From Nitrobacter sp051912485 (lineage in GTDB: Bacteria; Pseudomonadota; Alphaproteobacteria; Rhizobiales; Xanthobacteraceae), in NCBI RefSeq assembly GCF_051912485.1, contig NZ_CP196822.1, positions 2,976,001 to 3,040,000 of the forward strand: a stretch of 64,000 bases of DNA, written 5' to 3'. The position numbers were made by a program, and so were the translations under genes. Of the stretch, positions 28,627 through 36,550 are shown one piece after another. The first letter of the stretch is position 1, and each line of letters opens with the position of its first letter. The notes beneath the pieces are model-generated. The model worked only from the letters and a program-made list of their open reading frames with translations. It was not told where the DNA came from and made no database searches.

Positions 28627-29561
28627 CTACAGCGCCCTTATTCCGGCGGATCGCGCTGATCGGCTTCGGCCTCATCGGCGGCTCGATCGCGCGCGCCGCG
28701 CGTGCGCTAGGCCTCGCCGGCGAAATCGTCGTCACCGCACGCTCCGCAAAGACGCGTGCGCGAGTGATGGAGCTCGGCATCGCCGATCGCGTGGTGGAAA
28801 CCAACGCCGAAGCCGCTGATGGCGCCGACCTCGTGATCCTCTGCATCCCGGTCGGGGCGTGCGAAGCGGTGGCGCAGGAGATTGCATCTCACCTCAAGCC
28901 GGGCGCCATCGTCTCCGACGTCGGATCGGTGAAAGGCGCCGTCGTCCGGGAGATGGCCCCGCATCTTCCCGCCGGGGTGCATTTCGTGCCCGCGCATCCG
29001 GTGGCCGGGACCGAGCATTCGGGCCCGGATTCCGGTTTTGCCGAGCTGTTCATCAACCGCTGGTGCATCCTGACGCCGCCTGACGGAACGGATACCGCCG
29101 CGGTGGACAAATTGCGCGCGTTCTGGGCCGCAATCGGCGCAAGGGTCGAGACCATGACGCCCGAGCATCACGACCTGGTGCTGGCGATCACCAGTCATCT
29201 GCCGCACCTGATCGCCTACACCATCGTCGGTACCGCGGACGAACTCGGCGAGGTCACATCCTCGGAAGTGATGAAATTCTCCGCCGGCGGCTTTCGCGAC
29301 TTCACCCGTATCGCGGCTTCCGATCCCACGATGTGGCGCGACGTATTTTTGACCAACAAGGACGCGGTGCTGGAAATGCTCGGCACCTTCAACGAGGATC
29401 TCTCCAAGCTGACGCGCGCCATGCGCCGCGGCGACGGCGACGCTTTATTCGAGCATTTTACCCGCACCCGTGCGATACGCCGGGGCATCGTCGAGATCGG
29501 TCAGGATTCCGCCGCCCCCGATTTCGGGAGGCTGCAGACGAGCGCGACGAAAAAATCCTAG
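28623..29561 (+). CDS. tyrA: Prephenate/arogenate dehydrogenase TyrA
   Basis: A 312-residue NAD(P)-dependent dehydrogenase. The Rossmann motif is IALIGFGLIGGSIARAARAL (residues 9-28). The PDH motifs are SDVGSVKGAV, FVPAHPVAGTEHSGPDSG (catalytic His) and LAITSHLPHLIAY. There is no ACT or chorismate mutase domain, matching the short alphaproteobacterial form. The start overlaps the hisC stop (ATGA), so translation is coupled. The product completes the chorismate-to-tyrosine branch encoded by this three-gene operon. Confidence 0.93.
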   Translation: MTTAPLFRRIALIGFGLIGGSIARAARALGLAGEIVVTARSAKTRARVMELGIADRVVETNAEAADGADLVILCIPVGACEAVAQEIASHLKPGAIVSDVGSVKGAVVREMAPHLPAGVHFVPAHPVAGTEHSGPDSGFAELFINRWCILTPPDGTDTAAVDKLRAFWAAIGARVETMTPEHHDLVLAITSHLPHLIAYTIVGTADELGEVTSSEVMKFSAGGFRDFTRIAASDPTMWRDVFLTNKDAVLEMLGTFNEDLSKLTRAMRRGDGDALFEHFTRTRAIRRGIVEIGQDSAAPDFGRLQTSATKKS

Positions 29562-29571
29562 AACAGCGCGT

Positions 29572-30771
29572 TCAGAACAGCGGGGGCGTCTGGGCGACTT
29601 TCAACGGCCCGATGAAGACTGCGCCGTCGACGAACCGCAACGGAAAGGAGCGCGCCTTCTTACCTTCGAGCGTTGCCTCCTGCCCGATCGCAGCAAGGCC
29701 GGCAGTGACACCGGCATTGGCGTTTTCACGCACAGCCTTGCCCAATCCTGGAATCGCCCGATCCAGCGCGCCGAACAGCTTGTCGACATCCTGCGTCTTC
29801 ACGCCCGGCGCGACCTTGTCGAGCGTCGATTGCGGAACGCCCTGCTCCAGCATCTGCTCAATTCCGAGCGCCGGAATCATCGTCTCGAATCCGGTCGCCG
29901 TCATATGCAACTCGCCGTCGAGGCGTCCATTGGCGGTGAGGCCCAGCGAGCCGGCGGCAATCGCAATCAGATCGCCCTGCTGGATGCGGGACTGCATGAT
30001 CTCGACGCGGCCGCCCGCCGCCTGCAATTCGCGAAATCGCACCGGCCAGGGTTTTGGCGTGAAATCCTTCAGCCCGTGTAGCATCGCACGGACATCGGCA
30101 TCGAACGGCTTGGTCAGCACCGGGTGAACGTCCCGAAGGGTCGCCCCGGTCAATTCGAGGAACGTCTCGATCGTCGGGTGATCCGGCCTGGAATTCTCCG
30201 CGATGCGGCCGTGAAGCTCCACATGGCTGGCGCGGGCAACCGGGGTCTGCACCGAGGCCGCGACACGATCGATCGCCAGGTCATCGAATACGAGGTCCGC
30301 GCTCTGTGGAGCGCCGGGCAACCCGACGATGCTGCTACGTCCGATCTTCCAGTTGACGACCATTACCGGCTGCCCGTTTTGGGACAGGGTCGCCGGCGCT
30401 TTGAACTCCGCAATCAGCAGTTTCGGAGTGTAGATTTGCGCGACCACCAGAATGTCCCCGAGGCGCGCGGTCAGAGGCGGCGTCTGCGCGGCGGCCTGGT
30501 CAGCGGTCTGCGACTTCAGCTCGACAGTCGCATCTAAGCAGTGAACCTCCAGGCGGAACGGAAATCCCGCGATGGTCCGTTTGGCACAATCGTAGATGCG
30601 CCCGGACGCGGCTTCGCGCGCGCGCCAGGCATCGACGGTCTGATCGACCTGCGAGGCCGCATAGAACCAGAACGCGCTCCATGCCGCGGCGGCGATGACC
30701 ACCAGCACGGGCATGACGAAGACGGGCCAAAGACGGTGCTTGGAAGCGGCGGCGGTGGTGGTGTCGGCCAT
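29572..30771 (-). CDS. DUF2125 domain protein, membrane anchored
   Basis: A 399-residue protein with one N-terminal transmembrane segment (about residues 14-38, FVMPVLVVIAAAAWSAFWFY) followed by a large periplasmic part. The start of that part, YDCAKRTIAGFPFRLEVHC, is the DUF2125 signature. The rest is predicted beta-rich, like lipid-shuttling AsmA-type proteins, though this is inference. The ATG at 30771 places the TM helix at the usual distance; 16 extra upstream codons are possible. It is convergent with tyrA, with only 10 bases between stops. Function unknown. Confidence 0.8.
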   Translation of the reverse strand: MADTTTAAASKHRLWPVFVMPVLVVIAAAAWSAFWFYAASQVDQTVDAWRAREAASGRIYDCAKRTIAGFPFRLEVHCLDATVELKSQTADQAAAQTPPLTARLGDILVVAQIYTPKLLIAEFKAPATLSQNGQPVMVVNWKIGRSSIVGLPGAPQSADLVFDDLAIDRVAASVQTPVARASHVELHGRIAENSRPDHPTIETFLELTGATLRDVHPVLTKPFDADVRAMLHGLKDFTPKPWPVRFRELQAAGGRVEIMQSRIQQGDLIAIAAGSLGLTANGRLDGELHMTATGFETMIPALGIEQMLEQGVPQSTLDKVAPGVKTQDVDKLFGALDRAIPGLGKAVRENANAGVTAGLAAIGQEATLEGKKARSFPLRFVDGAVFIGPLKVAQTPPLF

Positions 30772-30887
30772 GCAGGAGGGTACATCCGTGAATTTGTCAA
30801 ATCGGCGGTCGCCTTTCACAATAATCGTGCCGTTCCGGCAAAACCAGCCCTTTCAATTCCGCTTCGCCTGACCGCGCGGGTCTGTTA

Positions 30888-31112
30888 GAGCATTTTCCGG
30901 CTAAGTGGATTCCGGTTAGCCGCGAGAAAATGCTCTCAATTAATAACTTGCGCGTATTCTGATCGCAAAACCGGTATCCACTTTTGCGGAATACGCGCTA
31001 GATCACGATGATCTTGGATCGAATCGATCCAAGATCATGGACGTGATCGATTCCTATATTTTAGAGCGGGATGCGAGCGGAAAACCGCTACACACTTTTC
31101 CTCATCCCGCTC
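30888..31112. repeat. Cluster of three extragenic palindromes
   Basis: Three inverted repeats stand in a row before chaC. The first (30888-30935) pairs GAGCATTTTC-CGGCTAA with TTAGCCG-(CGA)-GAAAATGCTC. The second (31001-31048) pairs GATCACG and ATGATCTTGGATCG with their complements. The third (31064-31112) pairs GAGCGGGATG with CATCCCGCTC around an AGCGG/CCGCT inner stem. This style of palindrome is common between genes in Nitrobacteraceae. They fill most of the region that should carry the chaC promoter. Confidence 0.7.
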
Positions 31113-31126
31113 CAGGCGTGCGCGAG

Positions 31127-31711
31127 ATGAATGCGCAACGACAATTCGAACCGGGTCCCGGTCATGCCAACGCCGACCTCTGGGTGTTCGGTTACGGTTC
31201 GCTGATGTGGCGGCCGGGATTCGATTTTGCCGAGCAGGTCCCGGCGCGGCTGATCGGCGAACACCGGGCACTCTGCGTCTATTCGTTCGACCATCGCGGA
31301 ACACCCGAGAAGCCGGGGCTGGTTCTCGGCCTCGACCGCGGAGGCGCCTGCCGGGGTATCGCGTTCCGCGTTGCGGCCAGCCTGCGCGAGGCGACCATCG
31401 CTTACTTGCGCGGGCGCGAGCAGACCACCCACGTCTATCGCGAGGTGATGCGCTCGGTCTGGCTCGAGGACGACGCCCGTCGCCGGGTCAGTGCTCTGGC
31501 CTACGTCGTCGACCGCGGTCATGTCCAGTATGCCGGACGGCTGACGCTGGCAGAACAGGTCCATTACGTCCAGCAGGGGCACGGCCGCTCCGGACATAAT
31601 CGCGACTACGTGCTGTCCACAGTGAAGTCGATCGAGGCCCAGGGCCTTCGCGACCTGAAACTTCACCGGTTGGCCGAATTGCTGCGCCGCGATACGCCGG
31701 TGCGCGACTAG
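31127..31711 (+). CDS. chaC: ChaC-type gamma-glutamylcyclotransferase
   Basis: A 194-residue protein of the ChaC family, which cleaves glutathione to 5-oxoproline and Cys-Gly. The substrate loop VFGYGSLMWRPGFD is near the N-terminus, and GACRGIAFRV, followed by the segment with catalytic Glu (YLRGREQTTHVYREV), is as in the family. The C-terminus has YVQQGHGRSGHNRDYVLSTV. I chose the ATG at 31127; a frame open from 31037 reads through repeats and adds nothing conserved. The TAG stop is formed by the CTAG that begins the next palindromic repeat. Confidence 0.87.
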   Translation: MNAQRQFEPGPGHANADLWVFGYGSLMWRPGFDFAEQVPARLIGEHRALCVYSFDHRGTPEKPGLVLGLDRGGACRGIAFRVAASLREATIAYLRGREQTTHVYREVMRSVWLEDDARRRVSALAYVVDRGHVQYAGRLTLAEQVHYVQQGHGRSGHNRDYVLSTVKSIEAQGLRDLKLHRLAELLRRDTPVRD

Positions 31712-31783
31712 TGCCCCGATTCCGAAGTTCGCATGACCTTGCAGCGACCTTTGATGCGAACTTCGGAATCAAAGGGGCACTAG
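31708..31783. repeat. CTAG-bounded palindromic element A
   Basis: A 76-bp imperfect palindrome that begins and ends with CTAG. The left arm CTAGTGCCCC-ATTCCGAAGTTCGCAT mirrors ATGCGAACTTCGGAAT-GGGGCACTAG. It resembles element B nearby in its ends (CTAGTG) and core (GAAGTTCGC). It overlaps the chaC stop codon. Confidence 0.8.
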
Positions 31784-31796
31784 TCATTTTACCATT

Positions 31797-31874
31797 CTAG
31801 TGTGGTTTGGGTTCAGAAGTTCGCTTGACGGACTCGCTGGGAAAATGGAGCGAACTTCTGAACCACCACACTAG
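31797..31874. repeat. CTAG-bounded palindromic element B
   Basis: A 78-bp imperfect palindrome between CTAG at 31797-31800 and CTAG at 31871-31874. Its arms are CTAGTGTGG-TTCAGAAGTTCGCT and AGCGAACTTCTGAA-CCACACTAG. It is separated from element A by 13 bases and ends exactly where the stop codon of the convergent plsC gene begins. Confidence 0.8.
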
Positions 31875-32651
31875 CTAGTCTTCTACTGGCGCATCCGGCA
31901 CCCGTCCGAACAACCGCGCCTGCTCGCGTCGTCCTGCCTCGACCAGGTGAGCTGTCGCACCCTCGATCGAAGCCGTCAGCCGTGACATGAATTCGTTGCG
32001 CCGCAATCCCGGCGGCAGCGGATCGAGAAACTCGACCGTGATGATCCCCGGATAGCGCAGGAACGTCCGGCGCGGCCAGCACAGGCCGGAATTGAGCGCC
32101 ACCGGCACACACGGCACCTCGCCTTCGGCATAGATCATGGCGACACCGCTCTTGTATGCCGGCGGCGCCCCAATCGGACGCCGCGTCCCTTCCGGGAAAA
32201 TGACGAGCTGACGCCCGAGGTGCATCTGCTCCTTCGTCATCCTGACCAGCATCTTGAGCGCGCTCATGCCGGCCTTGCGGTCGATGCCGATCATGCCCGT
32301 CTTCGTCAGGTACCAGCCGAAGAACGGAATCCATTTCAGCTCGCGCTTGAGAATGAAGATCGGCTGATCGATGAGGCTGAACAGCGCGAACGTCTCCCAC
32401 ATCGACTGATGCTTCGAGGCGATAATCAGCGGCCCTTTCGGAATTTTCCCGATACCGAGAATTTTCACGCGCGTGCCGCAGATGACACGCATCAGCCAGA
32501 TGTTCCAGCGCCCCCAAGCCTGCGCCATGCTAACCAGCGCCGAGCGCGGCATCAGGAACGTCGGCAACGCGGCGACGATCCAGATCGCCATCGTCAGATA
32601 GAACAGGACGTTGAAGGCCAGCGAGCGCAGAAAGATCGAAGTCGAAGTCAT
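31875..32651 (-). CDS. plsC: 1-acyl-sn-glycerol-3-phosphate acyltransferase
   Basis: A 258-residue integral membrane acyltransferase that makes phosphatidic acid. An N-terminal TM helix (about 10-32) precedes the catalytic block KHQSMWETFALF, here HX4E rather than HX4D, a variant also seen in related alphaproteobacterial enzymes. Motif III is IFPEGTRRPIGAPPAYKSGV, and motif IV is VPVALNSG. It is the last of four same-strand genes ftsE-ftsX-ydcF-like-plsC, 33 bases after the YdcF-like gene. Its stop codon abuts a CTAG repeat. Confidence 0.9.
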   Translation of the reverse strand: MTSTSIFLRSLAFNVLFYLTMAIWIVAALPTFLMPRSALVSMAQAWGRWNIWLMRVICGTRVKILGIGKIPKGPLIIASKHQSMWETFALFSLIDQPIFILKRELKWIPFFGWYLTKTGMIGIDRKAGMSALKMLVRMTKEQMHLGRQLVIFPEGTRRPIGAPPAYKSGVAMIYAEGEVPCVPVALNSGLCWPRRTFLRYPGIITVEFLDPLPPGLRRNEFMSRLTASIEGATAHLVEAGRREQARLFGRVPDAPVED

Positions 32652-32684
32652 CGAAAATCCAATTCCGTGGTGCCGACGACCTGG

Positions 32685-33401
32685 CTAGCCCGACGCCGGC
32701 CGTCGCGGCTCGACCGATCCGGTCGGCTGATCGCCGATCTCGGGGGAGAGCTCGAGGCCGAGATAGGCCAGGCGAACCCGCGCCTCCGCGGCGAGGTATT
32801 TGACATACTCCGATAGCAAGAGCCGCAGGGTCACGCCACTCGTCCACCATGGCTCTTCGCGCCACTTGTCACCGATCACCGCGAACGGAATCAGGGTGGT
32901 GTCCGGCATCGCGTGCGACAATTCGACGATGGCGCGGGGCATATGATAGTTCGAAGTCACCACGATCAGGGAGCGGAAGCCGCGCTCGTTAACCCAGCGC
33001 CGCGTCTCGCTGGCATTGCTCCGGGTGTTGATCGCCGAGCGATCGAGATCGACGCAGCATGTCAATAGCCGCTGGCTGTCCGGCAGCGAGCGGGAAATAT
33101 CGCTGACCCCGTTTGTCGGGTGGACACCCGAGATCAGCAGCCTCTTGCCGTAGCCGTCGGCCAGTAGCTCGATCGCGTCGGAAATCCGCGACGAGCCCCC
33201 GGTGAGCACAACGATCCCGTCGGCGTTGCTCGCGGGCTTTGTCTCGACGCCGCGCAGTTGCGACAGAAATCCGATGAAACCTACCGCCGCTGCGACAAAA
33301 GCGATCCCAGCGGCGGCAACAACGGCCGCAAGCGCAGCCCGCCGCCGCGCCGGCGCCCGGCGCGAGGTTTCCGGCTTGTCATGGCGCGCTTCTTCGCTCA
33401 T
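32685..33401 (-). CDS. YdcF/ElyC-family (DUF218) membrane protein
   Basis: A 238-residue protein with an N-terminal TM helix (about residues 22-45) and a periplasmic DUF218 domain: DGIVVLTGGSSRISDAIELL, LLISGVHPTNGVSDI, NTRSNASETRRWV and VVTSNYHMPRAIVEL. The NTxxNA and SxYHMPRA motifs form the putative active site of the family, which in E. coli (ElyC) is linked to envelope/peptidoglycan integrity. It sits between ftsX and plsC, consistent with an envelope role. Exact reaction unknown. Confidence 0.82.
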   Translation of the reverse strand: MSEEARHDKPETSRRAPARRRAALAAVVAAAGIAFVAAAVGFIGFLSQLRGVETKPASNADGIVVLTGGSSRISDAIELLADGYGKRLLISGVHPTNGVSDISRSLPDSQRLLTCCVDLDRSAINTRSNASETRRWVNERGFRSLIVVTSNYHMPRAIVELSHAMPDTTLIPFAVIGDKWREEPWWTSGVTLRLLLSEYVKYLAAEARVRLAYLGLELSPEIGDQPTGSVEPRRPASG

Positions 33402-33499
33402 CCGTTCGACGTTCCTGATCCCCTCGACTTTAGTGCGTTTTGGGACGAAGTGGAATCCGGCCGCGCCGGGAAAACCGGCGGGAGGCCTGAAACGGCCGC

Positions 33500-34471
33500 T
33501 CAGTCGATATCGTCCAGCGTCGCAAACAAGGTGCGGCGGGAGGCCCCGGCGGTGACCGCAGCGATCAGGACCGTCTGCACCGCCAGCACGAGATAGCCGG
33601 AGGGTCGCAGCGAGAACGTGCCAAGCAGCGCCGCGAACTGATCCCCGACCGGCGTTCCGGAGAACCAGTTGGCGATCGATTCGGAGAACCCGAACATCAG
33701 CATGGCGGCGACGCAGCCGATCGCACCGCCCTCAAACCCGAGCCGCAGGAAATGCCGCAGGAAGCGATTGGCGATGTAACGATCGCTCGCGCCGACAAAA
33801 TGCAGCACCTCGACGATCGGGCGATTGGCTGCCATCGCCCCCCGGGTTGCGAAGGAGACCGAGATAACGGTTGCAAGGATGACAAGGGCAAGCACGCCAA
33901 TCCCGGCGAACACCGTCGCGTTGGTCATCGATCGCATCCGGTTGATCCAGGCGCGATGGTCGTCCACGCTGGCCGACGGTGCTAGTTGCGTCACGCGGCT
34001 GCGAAGCCCTTCGAGGTCGAGCTTGGTCCCCGGCGCTGCCCGCGCCACGATCATGCGAGGCACCGGCAGTTCGTCGAGCGACAGACCGCTGCCGAGCCAC
34101 GGCTCCAGCAGCTTGGCAGACTCCTCCCTGGTGTACGGCCTGACCTCGAGGATGCCCAGCTCTGCGCGCACCGCATTGGCGACCGCGGTTACGTCGCGCT
34201 CGATATCGCGCCCGGCGACAGGACGCACCTGGACGGTGATTTCGCTCGCGACCTCCGACTGCCATTCCGTGGCTGAGGCACTGACCAGCAGCACCGCCCC
34301 GGTCGTAATCGAGGCCAGAAACGTCATGATCGCGACAACGGCCACCAGCGCACGGCCAGCGACCGAGGCACGTGGCACGATCGGCGCCATGTTGCGCGCG
34401 CGGACCGGCACCTGCGGGCGTTCGCGCCCGAGGTCCATCAGGACACCGTGATCGTCGCCCGCGTTACTCAT
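33500..34471 (-). CDS. ftsX: Cell division protein FtsX
   Basis: A 323-residue membrane protein with an N-terminal cytoplasmic stretch, TM1 (about 33-55, ALVAVVAIMTFLASITTGAV), a periplasmic extracellular-domain region, then three TM helices at the C-terminal half (VFAGIGVLALVILATVISVS; FEGGAIGCVAAMLMFGF; SGYLVLAVQTVLIAAVTA). This is the FtsX topology; the protein couples FtsE ATPase activity to septal peptidoglycan hydrolases. Its start overlaps the ftsE stop by eight bases. The M23 peptidase in this window is a candidate class of partner but is not linked. Confidence 0.9.
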   Translation of the reverse strand: MSNAGDDHGVLMDLGRERPQVPVRARNMAPIVPRASVAGRALVAVVAIMTFLASITTGAVLLVSASATEWQSEVASEITVQVRPVAGRDIERDVTAVANAVRAELGILEVRPYTREESAKLLEPWLGSGLSLDELPVPRMIVARAAPGTKLDLEGLRSRVTQLAPSASVDDHRAWINRMRSMTNATVFAGIGVLALVILATVISVSFATRGAMAANRPIVEVLHFVGASDRYIANRFLRHFLRLGFEGGAIGCVAAMLMFGFSESIANWFSGTPVGDQFAALLGTFSLRPSGYLVLAVQTVLIAAVTAGASRRTLFATLDDID

Positions 34472-35123
34472 AGATGTGCACCCGTCCCTGGTGCAGCACC
34501 ATCCGCCGCGCGTCGTACTGGTCCATCAGCGTGATGTCGTGGGTTGCGATGACGACCGCCGTGCCGGTCTTGTTCAGTTCGATGAACAGCCGCAACAGAC
34601 GACGTCCGAGCGTCGGATCGACGTTGCCGGTCGGCTCATCCGCCAACAGAAGCTGCGGACGCGCGATCACCGCGCGGGCGATCGCTGCGCGCTGTTTCTC
34701 GCCACCGGACAGGACCGGCGGGAGCGCGTCCATGCGCTCGCCGAGACCCACCCATTTCAGAAGATCGATGACTTCGCGCCGGTAGGTCGATTCATCGCGT
34801 CCCATTACGCGGAACGGCAATGCGACGTTCTCGTAGGTCGTCATATGATCGAGCAAGCGAAAGTCCTGCAGCACGATGCCAATACGCTTGCGCAGATCGG
34901 CGATCGCATCCTTGCCCAGCAGAGAGACGTCCTGATTGAACAGGTTCACTAACCCCCGCGTCGGCCGCAGCGACAGAAACAATAGCCGCAGCAGGGAGGT
35001 TTTTCCGGCGCCGGACGGACCGGTGAGAAACTGGAAGGAATGGGCGGGAATTTGAAAGCTGAGGTCGCGCAAAATCTCCGGGCCGAGCCCGTAGCGCAAG
35101 CCGACATTTTCGAACCGGATCAA
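34464..35123 (-). CDS. ftsE: Cell division ATP-binding protein FtsE
   Basis: A 219-residue ABC ATPase: Walker A GPSGAGKTSLL, Q-loop IGIVLQDFRLLDH, signature LSGGEKQRAAIARAV, Walker B LLLADEPTGNVD and H-loop ATHDI. The TTG at 35123 (reading IRFENVGLRYG) has GGAG six bases upstream and gives the usual family length (E. coli 222). A GTG at 35177 would add 18 non-conserved residues. It works with FtsX at the divisome in the inner membrane and heads the ftsE-ftsX-ydcF-plsC group. It is divergent from a zinc-ribbon protein gene. Confidence 0.92.
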   Translation of the reverse strand: MIRFENVGLRYGLGPEILRDLSFQIPAHSFQFLTGPSGAGKTSLLRLLFLSLRPTRGLVNLFNQDVSLLGKDAIADLRKRIGIVLQDFRLLDHMTTYENVALPFRVMGRDESTYRREVIDLLKWVGLGERMDALPPVLSGGEKQRAAIARAVIARPQLLLADEPTGNVDPTLGRRLLRLFIELNKTGTAVVIATHDITLMDQYDARRMVLHQGRVHIYE

Positions 35124-35302
35124 GCCTAGCTCCGTTCGATGGACGCGGGATCCGACAGACGGCGTCACCCCGGACACTGCGCGCCCCTCTGGTCCCCGGA
35201 ACGGCGGCCGTCGATCGATCCAGTTGTGCGTCGGTTATGGTTTCCGATTCGTTAACGGTCGGCGCATAGACTTCGGACAGCGTCATTTTCGGCGATTCGT
35301 CC

Positions 35303-36142
35303 ATGCACATAGTCTGCCCTCATTGTACGACATCTTATGCGGTCAATTCCGCAAGTTTCGGCGAGGCGGGCCGCACCGTGCGCTGCTCCCGCTGCAAGGA
35401 AACGTGGCTGGCGAAGCCTGAAAACATGGCGGTGCTCGAGGCTCGCGTCCCCTCGATGGCAGAAGCGGACGACGCGACGGGATGGAACGACCCTCCACGA
35501 GCCAGCGACATTCCCTCCGTCGAGAGTCCGTCGATCGCCAGCGACCTGCCGGAAACCCCGGAACTTGGTGGCATCCAGCAGGATCTCGCCGGCACCTGGA
35601 CGTCGCCGGCACAACAGGACAATACGCCCCAAGATAACGAGCGGCCGCTTTCGCGGCTCGCAACCCGGCTCAAGCCCTTATTCGCGCTGCGCCGGCCTGC
35701 TGTGAACCTGAACACCGTCTGCGTCGCAATGGCCGCCATGGTGCTGGCCCTGGTCATTTGGCGCGCGGAGATTGTGCGGCTACTGCCGCAAACCGCGACG
35801 TTCTACCGGCTGGCCGGGCTGGAAGTGAACCTGCGTGGATTGGCGTTCAGGGACGTCAAGATGTCGAGCGAAACCGTCGACGGGAAGCCAGTACTGGTCA
35901 TCGAAGGCATAATCGTGGTGCAAACCCGCAAGCCGGTCGAACTGCCGCGTCTGCGCTTCAGCGTCCGTGACGCCCACGGCACGGAGATCTACGCGTGGAA
36001 CGCGGTGCTCGAACAGGCTGCGCTCAAGCCCGGCGAGAACGCCTGGTTCCGTTCGCGGCTGGCGTCCCCGCCGCCGGAAGGCCGCAGTATCGATGTTCGT
36101 TTCTTCAACCGGCAAGACCTCGCCGCAGGAAGCGGGGCCTAG
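35303..36142 (+). CDS. MJ0042-type zinc-ribbon membrane protein
   Basis: A 279-residue protein. The N-terminal zinc ribbon MHIVCPHCTTSYAV...RCSRCKETW provides four cysteines (MJ0042 family). A Pro/Asp-rich linker follows, then one TM helix (about 133-152, LNTVCVAMAAMVLALVIWRA) and a DUF3426-like C-terminal domain (LRGLAFRDVKMSSETVDGKP; LKPGENAWFRSRLASPPPEG). The family is widespread next to ftsE in Rhizobiales but has no settled role. It ends three bases before the cpdR start, so they are probably co-transcribed. Confidence 0.8.
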   Translation: MHIVCPHCTTSYAVNSASFGEAGRTVRCSRCKETWLAKPENMAVLEARVPSMAEADDATGWNDPPRASDIPSVESPSIASDLPETPELGGIQQDLAGTWTSPAQQDNTPQDNERPLSRLATRLKPLFALRRPAVNLNTVCVAMAAMVLALVIWRAEIVRLLPQTATFYRLAGLEVNLRGLAFRDVKMSSETVDGKPVLVIEGIIVVQTRKPVELPRLRFSVRDAHGTEIYAWNAVLEQAALKPGENAWFRSRLASPPPEGRSIDVRFFNRQDLAAGSGA

Positions 36143-36145
36143 CTC

Positions 36146-36550
36146 GTGGCGCGTGTTCTGATCGCCGACGACGAGGACTCGATGCGCTCGCTGGTAGCCC
36201 GCGCCGTCGCCATGGACGGCCACGAGACGGTGACCGCGGCTGACGGCGCTGAAGCGCTGGATATTCTGGCAGGCGACGCGTGCGCCTTCGATCTGCTGCT
36301 CACTGACATCAAGATGCCGATCATGGACGGTATCGCGCTTGCGCTAGCCGCCGCGCGCGACTTCCCTGATCTGATTATCCTGCTGATGACGGGTTTCGCC
36401 GATCAGCGTGAGCGCGCGTCGGGTCTCAACGCTATCGTGCACGACGTCATCACCAAGCCGTTTTCAGTGGCCGATATCCGCACCGCCGTCGCAGACGCGC
36501 TGGCAGCCCGGCAGCCGAACGACGCTCTCGGAACGATTAGTAATCCTTGA
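36146..36550 (+). CDS. cpdR: Response regulator CpdR
   Basis: A 134-residue single-domain receiver: acidic pocket IADDEDSMRSLVARAV, phospho-acceptor Asp in LLTDIKMPIMDGIAL, Thr in LLMTGFADQRER and Lys in DVITKPFSVADI. The whole sequence matches CpdR, the adaptor that, when unphosphorylated, primes ClpXP to degrade cell-cycle proteins including (through PopA/RcdA) CtrA. It starts with GTG three bases after the zinc-ribbon gene. Its last 14 bases overlap the end of the convergent TIGR02302-type gene. Confidence 0.9.
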   Translation: MARVLIADDEDSMRSLVARAVAMDGHETVTAADGAEALDILAGDACAFDLLLTDIKMPIMDGIALALAAARDFPDLIILLMTGFADQRERASGLNAIVHDVITKPFSVADIRTAVADALAARQPNDALGTISNP

